From NCBI GenBank assembly GCA_020252865.1, contig JADCCH010000066.1, positions 1 through 5,396 of the forward strand: a DNA stretch of 5,396 nucleotides. The letters run 5' to 3'. A program made the position numbers and the translations under genes. The notes under the pieces were generated by a model, which had not been told where the DNA came from, ran no database searches, and saw only the letters and a program-made list of their open reading frames with translations. This DNA is from Methylobacterium sp. (GTDB taxonomy: Bacteria; Pseudomonadota; Alphaproteobacteria; Rhizobiales; Beijerinckiaceae). Of this stretch, positions 1-5,142 are shown piece by piece. Positions within the stretch are counted from its first letter, which is position 1. The number at the start of each line of letters is the position of its first letter.

Positions 1-525
1 CACCACCTGCGCGGAACCGTCCGCCAGCACCCGCTGCACATCCTGCAAGGCCGCAACCATGCTGCGATCGAGGCTCGCGCGGAAGGTCGCCGCCCGAGGC
101 GAGGGGATCGTGCTTTCCAAAGGGCGTTTCTCCGCCTTCCATGCGGGCAATCCGCCTTCAAGAATGCGCACATCGCGGGCACCGTAGATGCGGAACATCC
201 AGGCCACGCGCGGTGCGGTGAAGAGGCCGAGCTGATCGTAGACGACGATCGTATCGTTCTCGGACAAGCCCAGCGCGCCTGCAGCATGGGCGAAATGCTC
301 CGCCATGGGCAGCATGTGCGGCAAGCCGGAGGAGAGATCCGCCACCGTGTCGATGTTGAAGAACACCGCACCCGGAAGATGCGCCTCGGCAAATTCCTTT
401 GGCCCGCTGCGGCCCGTGGGCGGCAGGTGCCAGCTGCCATCGACCACCTTGACCTCGGGCCGGTGATGGTTCTCGGCGAGCCAGGCCGTGGAAACGAAGG
501 GGATTTCGGCGAAGAGATTGGCCAT
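1..525 (-). CDS. sseA: 3-mercaptopyruvate sulfurtransferase, N-terminal part (cut by window edge)
   Basis: Tandem-rhodanese sulfurtransferase that moves sulfur from 3-mercaptopyruvate (or thiosulfate) to a thiophilic acceptor; cytoplasmic cysteine/sulfur metabolism. About 175 residues are visible, covering the non-catalytic first rhodanese domain. Seen motifs: DGSWHLPPTGR near residues 28-38, AHLPGAVFFNID near 47-58, LPHMLP near 67-72, VVYD near 93-96, FTAPRVAWMFRIYGARDV near 101-118 and LEGGLPAW near 121-128. These are hallmark segments of the SseA/MST family. The catalytic Cys loop (CGSGVT type) lies in the second domain, beyond base 1, so catalytic competence cannot be judged. The ATG at 525 is supported by a GGAG 8 bases upstream (534-537) and by the family-typical N-terminus. 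It lies 24 bases downstream of the alanyl-tRNA editing gene on the same strand, so the two are probably co-transcribed. A plain thiosulfate sulfurtransferase is possible but less likely, given the HLPPTGR segment. Confidence 0.93.
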   Translation of the reverse strand, partial: MANLFAEIPFVSTAWLAENHHRPEVKVVDGSWHLPPTGRSGPKEFAEAHLPGAVFFNIDTVADLSSGLPHMLPMAEHFAHAAGALGLSENDTIVVYDQLGLFTAPRVAWMFRIYGARDVRILEGGLPAWKAEKRPLESTIPSPRAATFRASLDRSMVAALQDVQRVLADGSAQVV

Positions 526-533
526 GGTCGATG

Positions 534-537
534 CTCC
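534..537 (-). promoter_or_regulatory. ribosome binding site of the sulfurtransferase gene
   Basis: Minus-strand GGAG ends 8 bases before the ATG at 525. It lies in the 24-base gap after the stop codon of the upstream editing gene and fixes the chosen start. Confidence 0.6.
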
Positions 538-549
538 GGCTTCGTTTGA

Positions 550-1266
550 TCAGGCAAAGGCGATCCGCACGCGGCGGTTCAGCTTGCCCTTCTTCTCGAT
601 GGCGGTGACGGCCATCCGGCCGATCTCGCCGGTGCGCTTCACATGCGTGCCGCCACAGGGCTGGAGATCGAGCGGTTTCTCACCGATCCCCGCGATTTCC
701 ACGAGCCGCACCGTGCCAGTCCCGCGCGGCGGCTGCACGGACATGGTCTTCACCAGCCCCGGATTGGCATCGAGTTCGGTCTCGGTGATGAGCCGGTCGG
801 TCACGGCGGCGTCGGTGGCGATCAGCCGGTTGAGCTCGGCCTCGATCGCCTCGCGGTCGAGCCCCGCCTCCGGGATGTCGAAATCCAGCCGGCCGTCATC
901 AGGGTTCACCGCGCCACCGGTCACGGGGTAGGGCAGCACCACCGAGAGCAGGTGCAGGGCGGTGTGCACCCGCATCAGGCGGTGGCGGCGCTCCCAGTCG
1001 AGCGTGAGCCGCACTTTCTGCCCTGCGAGGCCGGCCGCAACGCCCGGCGGCAGCATGTGACCGATTCGCGTCTTGGCGGGATCGAGAAAGCGCACTTCCG
1101 TGATGGGCAGCACCTCTCCGGAGGAACATGCGATTCGACCATGGTCGGCCGGCTGCCCGCCCGACGCTGCGTAGAAGAGCGTTGCATCGAGGATGAGGAA
1201 ATCACCCGCGGCGCCCAATGCCGTCGCCTCTGCCTCCCGTGCATAGGCATCGTCGCGGAAAATCAT
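550..1266 (-). CDS. alaX: trans-acting alanyl-tRNA editing protein (AlaX family)
   Basis: Free-standing relative of the alanyl-tRNA synthetase editing domain; by family, it hydrolyses Ser-tRNA(Ala) (and/or Gly-tRNA(Ala)) in the cytoplasm, protecting translation from mischarging. With the start used here it is 238 residues, a normal length for the AlaX-M type with an N-terminal glycine-rich module. Numbering from that Met: FRDDAY at 3-8, the glycine-rich signature SGGQP at 35-39, zinc-binding HTALH with H101 and H105, and CGGTH with C204 and H208, so all four metal ligands are present. The reading frame stays open upstream to Met codons at 1314, 1329 and 1365, but those extra residues look unrelated to the family, whose members start just before the FRDDAY segment. 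No strong Shine-Dalgarno precedes 1266, so the start is the least certain part. The frame ends in TGA at 550-552, 24 bases before the sulfurtransferase, and the gene is divergent from the ChrR-like gene. Confidence 0.92.
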   Translation of the reverse strand: MIFRDDAYAREAEATALGAAGDFLILDATLFYAASGGQPADHGRIACSSGEVLPITEVRFLDPAKTRIGHMLPPGVAAGLAGQKVRLTLDWERRHRLMRVHTALHLLSVVLPYPVTGGAVNPDDGRLDFDIPEAGLDREAIEAELNRLIATDAAVTDRLITETELDANPGLVKTMSVQPPRGTGTVRLVEIAGIGEKPLDLQPCGGTHVKRTGEIGRMAVTAIEKKGKLNRRVRIAFA

Positions 1267-1489
1267 CTGCGTTGCCGGAAACGTGGATGCAATTTCAGTC
1301 GGTTCGGGAATCATGGAAGAAGCTCGCATGCCCTCATGGGCCGTTCTGGTAGAGGAACAAGGCATGGCATGCCAGCGGCCTGCGGCGCAAGCACCGGCCG
1401 GGGCGGGCTGCCGCGGGGTGGTTCGGCTGCTGCGTCAATCGGCGGAATTGCGTGGGAAAGGCTGGACGGGCACCCTGAAATTCCGATTG

Positions 1490-1519
1490 TGATCCAGCGC
1501 CAAAAGTCTCGCGTAATTC
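1490..1519 (+). promoter_or_regulatory. RpoE/ECF11-type (singlet-oxygen sigma factor) promoter candidate
   Basis: The -35 element TGATCC lies at 1490-1495 and the -10 element TAATTC at 1514-1519, separated by exactly 18 bases. The recalled R. sphaeroides RpoE consensus is TGATCC-N18-TAAGA, so the -35 and spacing are exact and the TAA of the -10 is kept; CGTAA at 1512-1516 also fits the usual ECF -10 pattern. Transcription would begin near 1525-1527, giving a leader of about 37 bases before the TTG start at 1563. It would drive the ChrR-like gene and the downstream SDR. No sigma-factor gene lies in the window, so the cognate factor must be encoded elsewhere. Confidence 0.65.
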
Positions 1520-1536
1520 ATCGTAACATAAGACTT
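1504..1536. repeat. short inverted repeat overlapping the promoter
   Basis: AAGTCT (1504-1509) and AGACTT (1531-1536) are perfect reverse complements 21 bases apart. They flank the -10 element and the predicted transcription start. This may be an operator, a leader feature or chance; six-base arms are not strong evidence. Confidence 0.25.
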
Positions 1537-1549
1537 CCATCACCGCCTC

Positions 1550-1553
1550 GGAG
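1550..1553 (+). promoter_or_regulatory. ribosome binding site favouring the TTG start of the chrR-like gene
   Basis: GGAG ends 9 bases before the TTG at 1563. No comparable site precedes the ATG at 1602, so this motif decides for the rarer TTG start. Confidence 0.5.
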
Positions 1554-1562
1554 TACAAAGGC

Positions 1563-2234
1563 TTGAATCAGCATTCGCCATCGCAATTGCGGGTTTCCGC
1601 CATGGACGCGTTGCTCGCGGCCTACGCGTCCGGCGGCCTGCCGAAATCCCTGCATGCCCTGGTCGGCTCGCATCTCGAGCTCAACCCGGATAGCCGTGTT
1701 TATGTGCATGCGCTTGAAACCGCGCTCGCTTCCTCCGTGGATGAGGGCGAGCCCGTGATCGTAAAGAACCGTCTTGCGCGGCTCGACGAGATCTTCTCGG
1801 CCGAGCCGGTGAAAAGCCGGGTGAGCGACGATCTCGTCTCCGATAATTCCCTGGCGGGCGAGCCCAGGGCGCTGCGGCATTTCCTGGGCCGGAGCATCGA
1901 GGCCATGGAGTTCCGCACCGTCCTGCCGGGCGTGAAGGAATGTCACATCGAGACCGATGACGGCACCACGGCTATCCTCTACCGCATCCGCGGGGGGAAG
2001 AAGATGCCGCAGCACACGCATGAGGGCTCGGAAGTGACCTTGGTCATTCGCGGCGCTTTCCGCGATGAATCCGGTTATTACGGCCGCGGGGCGGTTGCGA
2101 TCACCGATGAGGATATCGACCATACGCCGGTTGCGGTCGAGGGTGAGGAATGCCTCTGCTTCGCGGTGACGGATGCGCCCTTGCGCCTCACCGGGCCCAT
2201 CGGGAAATATCTCAACCGTTTCATCCGGCATTGA
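1563..2234 (+). CDS. chrR: ChrR-like anti-sigma factor / cupin protein with degenerate zinc-binding N-terminus
   Basis: Resembles ChrR, the zinc protein that binds and inhibits the ECF sigma factor RpoE until singlet oxygen or peroxides release it; cytoplasmic. With the TTG start (GGAG at 1550-1553) it has 223 residues; an ATG at 1602 would give 210. The N-terminal anti-sigma domain is recognisable from DALLAAYASG (15-24) and GSHLELNPDSR (35-45). The C-terminal cupin carries HTHEGSE (H151, H153, E157), GAFRDE (164-169), DHTPVA with H187, and a C197/C199 pair before TDAPLRL. By recalled alignment to R. sphaeroides ChrR the cupin ligands H141, H143, E147 and H177 are all kept at a constant offset of ten. 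The N-terminal zinc site is not: in Hx3Cx2C the cysteines are N41 and S44, and the early His is replaced by S12, leaving only H37. Thus it is either an altered anti-sigma factor or a sensor cupin with another partner. No sigma gene precedes it, as would be usual. The SDR gene follows after four bases. Confidence 0.85.
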   Translation: MNQHSPSQLRVSAMDALLAAYASGGLPKSLHALVGSHLELNPDSRVYVHALETALASSVDEGEPVIVKNRLARLDEIFSAEPVKSRVSDDLVSDNSLAGEPRALRHFLGRSIEAMEFRTVLPGVKECHIETDDGTTAILYRIRGGKKMPQHTHEGSEVTLVIRGAFRDESGYYGRGAVAITDEDIDHTPVAVEGEECLCFAVTDAPLRLTGPIGKYLNRFIRH

Positions 2235-2238
2235 CGCC

Positions 2239-3018
2239 GTGAGCGTGCCCCGGCCCCAGAAACCCTCGGATGGTCTGTTCTGGATCACCGGGGCGAGCTC
2301 CGGCATCGGGCGCGAACTGGCGCTCGAATGCGTTCGCCGGGGCTGGCGCGTGGTCGCAACCGCCCGTCGCGCGGAAGAACTGGAGGCCCTGGCCCGCGCT
2401 TCGCCCGTTCCGAACGCGATCATTCCCGCGCCCTGCGATGTGACCGACGAGACCGCCATGCGCGCGTTGGTGACGGAGGTCGAGGCCAAACACGGCAGGA
2501 TTGCCCGCGCCTTTCTCAATGCCGGCGTGTTCTATCCGGTGGAGATCGAGCCTTTCGATACCGCGAAATATCACAAGAGCTTCGCAGTCAATCTCGGCGG
2601 CGTCGTCAATGCGCTGGGGGCAATCGTGCCGGGTATGCTCGTGCATGGCGGGCAGATTGCGGTCAATGCCAGCGTTGCGGGCTATACCGGCATGCCGACC
2701 TCGGCGGCCTATGGCGCCACAAAGGCCGGCCTGATCAACATGGTCGAAAGCCTGAAATTCGATGGCGATCGGCGTGGAATCCTGTTCCAACTCGTCAATC
2801 CCGGCTTTGTGGAAACGCCGGCAACGGCGCAGAACGCCTTCGAGATGCCCTATCTGTTGGCCGTGGACGAAGCCGCACGGCGCATCGCCGATGGCCTCGA
2901 TGACGGGCGCTTCGAGATCTTCTTCCCGCGTCGGTTCGCCTGGCAGCTGAAGTTCCTCGCGATCCTGCCCTATCGCGTCTATTTCTGGATCATGAAGCGC
3001 TCGACTGGTGCGCATTGA
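2239..3018 (+). CDS. short-chain dehydrogenase/reductase (classical SDR)
   Basis: NAD(P)-dependent oxidoreductase with a Rossmann fold, 259 residues from the GTG at 2239. Seen: cofactor motif TGASSGIG at 17-24, ARR at 42-44 after the second strand (basic residues there suggest NADPH), NAG at 94-96, and the catalytic set N118, S145 (NASVAG), Y158 and K162 (YGATKAG), then NPGFVETP at 187-194. All active-site residues are intact. The C-terminus is hydrophobic and basic (about residues 230-253), which might let it touch membranes. GTG 2239 lies four bases after the ChrR-like stop; GTG 2245 and an ATG at 2173 inside the upstream gene are alternatives. None has a clear Shine-Dalgarno, so translational coupling is likely. 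The substrate is unknown. SDRs are common neighbours of ChrR, DUF1365 and CFA-type genes, so a lipid-derived carbonyl or alcohol is a reasonable guess. Confidence 0.88.
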   Translation: MSVPRPQKPSDGLFWITGASSGIGRELALECVRRGWRVVATARRAEELEALARASPVPNAIIPAPCDVTDETAMRALVTEVEAKHGRIARAFLNAGVFYPVEIEPFDTAKYHKSFAVNLGGVVNALGAIVPGMLVHGGQIAVNASVAGYTGMPTSAAYGATKAGLINMVESLKFDGDRRGILFQLVNPGFVETPATAQNAFEMPYLLAVDEAARRIADGLDDGRFEIFFPRRFAWQLKFLAILPYRVYFWIMKRSTGAH

Positions 3019-3023
3019 GCGGC

Positions 3024-3049
3024 GCGGGCCGGGAAGGGCAATCGCCCGC
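3024..3049. terminator. weak hairpin between convergent genes, possible shared terminator
   Basis: GCGGGC (3024-3029) can pair with GCCCGC (3044-3049), and alternatively GGGC (3036-3039) with GCCC (3044-3047) around a four-base loop. It occupies most of the 36-base gap between the SDR stop (3018) and the methyltransferase stop (3055). Neither strand has the T-run of a classical intrinsic terminator, so the call is tentative. Confidence 0.25.
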
Positions 3050-3054
3050 CTGCC

Positions 3055-4296
3055 TCACATCTTGCGATAGACCAACTGGTGGACGTCGATCGAGCCGGCA
3101 TCGAAGCCGCCCTCGCAATAGCTGAGATAATACCGCCACAACCGGCGGAAACGATCGTCGAAACCGAGCGGCTGCAGGCGCGGCCATGCGGTATCGAAGC
3201 TCGCGCGCCATTGCCGCAGCGTTTCCGCGTAATCGTGGCGGATCGAAAGATCGGACTGGCTTGTGAAACCGTGGCTGCTTGAAAGCTCGGCGAGTTTGCC
3301 GGGCGAGGGCAGCATGCCTCCCGGAAAGATGAAACGGCGGATGAAATCGATGTTGCGCCGGTAATCCTCGAAGAACCGATCCGCGACGGTGATGATCTGC
3401 AAGCCGGCCGTGCCGCCGGTCTTCAGCCGGTCGCGCAGGGTGGAGAAATAGCTGTTCCAGTAGCTTTCGCCCACGGCTTCGAACATCTCGATCGAACCGA
3501 TGCGGTCATAGGTGCCGCGCTCGTCACGGTAATCCTGAAAGCGGATTTCCACCTGCTCCGAGAGGCCTGCATTCTGGATGCGCTTCTGCGCATATTCGAA
3601 CTGCTCGCGACTGATGGTGAGCGCGGTGACTTTCGCACCGCGTTCGCGCGCGAGGAATTCCGCGAAGCCGCCCCAGCCGCAGCCGATTTCCAGCACATGC
3701 TCCCCGGGCTTCACACCCATGTTGTCGGCGAGGCGGCGATATTTCCGCTCCTGCGCGCTGGAGAGATCGTTGTCGCCCGGCGCGAAAATCGCCGCGGAAT
3801 AGGTCATCGAACGGTCGAGCCATTCCCCGTAGAATGCGTTTCCGAGGTCGTAATGGGCGGAAATGTTGCGCTTCGAGCCGGATTTCGTGTTCCGGTTCAG
3901 AAAATGCAGCACCTGGAAGGCGAAACGTGCGAGAGGCGAGCGCGCGAGGAAATTGGCGGTGAGATCCTCGTTGATCGCGAAGATCTTCACGACTTCGGTA
4001 ATATCCGGGCTGTTCCAGTCGCCATCGCCATAGCTGTCACCGAGGCCGACATCGCCAGCGAACATCACGCGGCGCGCGAAGCGCCAGTTGCGTATGAGAA
4101 TTTCAGCCTTCGGCCCAGGCTGGCCTGTATCCACCATGAAAACCCGGCCGTCTGGCAATGTGACCGTCAGCGAGCCCACGCTCAGCCCCAGCGCAAAACG
4201 CAGCATCTCGCGACTGGCGCGCGGCACGAAACGGGTATCGGCGGCGAAATTGGCGTCCGTCAGAAGAATGGGCGCCTTCGTCGGCTTATCCTGCAT
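3055..4296 (-). CDS. CFA-synthase-family SAM-dependent lipid methyltransferase with atypical active site
   Basis: Member of the family (COG2230) that methylates double bonds of unsaturated phospholipid acyl chains using S-adenosylmethionine at the inner membrane face; 413 residues. The N-terminal lipid-binding domain has GDVGLGDSYGDGDW at 81-94. The methyltransferase domain has HYDLGNAFYGEWLDRSMTYS at 148-167, SAM motif VLEIGCGWGG at 201-210, LTIS with EQ at 226-232, QDYRD at 254-258, IEMFEAVGESYW at 269-280, FPGGMLPS at 324-331 and CEGGF at 394-398. Compared from memory with E. coli CFA synthase, catalytic E239 is kept (E273), but the bicarbonate ligands C139, H266 and Y317 correspond to A168, I302 and R364. 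The product may therefore not be a cyclopropane; a methylated, methylene or furan-precursor acyl chain is conceivable. The ATG at 4296 overlaps the DUF1365 gene by 11 bases. It is the last gene of a three-gene operon, converging on the SDR. Confidence 0.92.
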   Translation of the reverse strand: MQDKPTKAPILLTDANFAADTRFVPRASREMLRFALGLSVGSLTVTLPDGRVFMVDTGQPGPKAEILIRNWRFARRVMFAGDVGLGDSYGDGDWNSPDITEVVKIFAINEDLTANFLARSPLARFAFQVLHFLNRNTKSGSKRNISAHYDLGNAFYGEWLDRSMTYSAAIFAPGDNDLSSAQERKYRRLADNMGVKPGEHVLEIGCGWGGFAEFLARERGAKVTALTISREQFEYAQKRIQNAGLSEQVEIRFQDYRDERGTYDRIGSIEMFEAVGESYWNSYFSTLRDRLKTGGTAGLQIITVADRFFEDYRRNIDFIRRFIFPGGMLPSPGKLAELSSSHGFTSQSDLSIRHDYAETLRQWRASFDTAWPRLQPLGFDDRFRRLWRYYLSYCEGGFDAGSIDVHQLVYRKM

Positions 4297-5137
4297 GATG
4301 CACTTTCCGTGTCGCGTCGGTCGAGACCGACAGAAATTGCCCTCCGTGAGAAGCCGGGGGGGGAGGTGCCGGCCTCGTCACCAATGTGACACCCTTCACC
4401 CAAAGGCGCAACGCTTCCCAATGGATGCCCGCGACAACCTTCAGCGTCATCAAGGGCATGGCGAGAGCAAGCCGCAGGCATGAGCGAGCGGTGATGCGCT
4501 CGGCCTTGCCGTGGAAGGTGGCCGCGAGGATCGGCCCTTCCGCATCCGTCTCATGGATGCGCACCGCGATGTCCGCCGTGCCCGGCGGGCGAAGGCGGAA
4601 ATGGTAGCGCTGCTCCATCGGCATGAAGGGCGAGACGTAGAAAAGCTTGTCCGCTTCCTGCCGAAGGCCGGCCTCGGTCAATTGGCCCGGCATGACCGGT
4701 TCCACATAGGCATGGCGCTCGCCGAACGTGTTGCGCACCTCGTAATGCACGCCGATCAGCCGGCCATCCGCCGCATAGGCGAAATAGATCGAGAGAGGGT
4801 TGAACACGAAACCCAGCACGCGCGGATAGCAGAGCAGCATCACGCGTGCGGGCTCCTCGGCGAGGCCGGCGGCCTTCAGCGCCGTCACCACATCCGCCTT
4901 CGGGTTGGGCGAGCCCCTGGTGATGCCATGCGGGCAAAGATCAAAGCCGATGAGGTTGAATTTCCCGACGGAGAAGAACGGCGAGAGCCGATGCGCTTCC
5001 TCCAGCCGGTCGAGATCGACCAGCAGCGCGAAAACCGAATAGGTGAAGCGATGCGCCTTCGGCTTCATGCGCGCATGCATCACCGAGCCGACATAGAAGA
5101 GCGCGGCATCCGGGGGCGGGCGGAAACGCGGTTCCAT
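4286..5137 (-). CDS. DUF1365 family protein
   Basis: Conserved protein of unproven biochemical function, 283 residues from the ATG at 5137. It is recognised by YVGSVMHAR near residue 15, HRFTYSVFALLVDLD near 29-43, the signature GFVFNPLSIYF at 109-119, HYEVRNTFGERHAY near 131-144, FYVSPFMP at 166-173 followed by RYHF, and the C-terminal IHWEALRLW at 238-246. No signal peptide is seen. The family is almost always found beside an FAD-dependent amine-oxidase-like gene and a CFA-type methyltransferase, exactly as here, so a role in the same lipid modification is inferred from context only. The frame also contains a TTG at 5146 whose TTGA overlaps the stop of the upstream gene; ATG 5137 is preferred but neither has a clear Shine-Dalgarno, consistent with translational coupling. 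The TAA at 4286-4288 lies inside the methyltransferase gene start. Confidence 0.9.
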   Translation of the reverse strand: MEPRFRPPPDAALFYVGSVMHARMKPKAHRFTYSVFALLVDLDRLEEAHRLSPFFSVGKFNLIGFDLCPHGITRGSPNPKADVVTALKAAGLAEEPARVMLLCYPRVLGFVFNPLSIYFAYAADGRLIGVHYEVRNTFGERHAYVEPVMPGQLTEAGLRQEADKLFYVSPFMPMEQRYHFRLRPPGTADIAVRIHETDAEGPILAATFHGKAERITARSCLRLALAMPLMTLKVVAGIHWEALRLWVKGVTLVTRPAPPPPASHGGQFLSVSTDATRKVHHAG

Positions 5138-5142
5138 GGCGC

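Larger units (their letters stand above)
1267..1562. other. divergent intergenic region between alaX and the chrR-like gene
   Basis: A 296-base non-coding stretch. Its right part (about 1488-1562) is noticeably more A/T-rich and carries an RpoE-type promoter, an inverted repeat and a Shine-Dalgarno sequence for the ChrR-like gene. Its left part (about 1267-1480) is G/C-rich and holds the leader of alaX plus a 10-base palindrome TGGCATGCCA at 1365-1374. I saw no convincing housekeeping promoter for alaX. Open frames on both strands cross it, but none has recognisable protein motifs. Confidence 0.7.

Noticed and set aside
1267..1365. N-terminal extension of the alanyl-tRNA editing protein to 271 residues
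   Set aside because: The additional 33 residues lack family resemblance and the family normally begins just before the FRDDAY segment; kept only as an alternative start.
1334..1558. 74-codon minus-strand frame in the divergent intergenic region
   Set aside because: No ribosome binding site or recognisable motif; it covers the RpoE-type promoter and turns into low-complexity Arg/Ala/Pro residues.
643..1566. Long plus-strand open frame (307 codons) opposite alaX
   Set aside because: It is antisense to a gene with complete AlaX motifs, its product is Arg/Gly/His-rich without domains, and such frames are expected in GC-rich DNA.
2284..2289. GGATCA (TGATCC on the minus strand) as a second RpoE-type -35 element, also near 2984
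   Set aside because: Both copies are inside the SDR coding sequence at codons for Trp-Ile, too far from and not suitably placed for the start of the minus-strand operon, and without a supported -10 partner.
1518..2519. Long minus-strand open frame (333 codons) opposite chrR-like and SDR genes
   Set aside because: It spans two unrelated, well-supported plus-strand genes and shows no family motif; mirror of codon bias.
2221..3015. 264-codon minus-strand frame opposite the SDR
   Set aside because: The SDR on the plus strand has all catalytic residues; the antisense product is His/Asp/Arg-rich with no recognisable fold.
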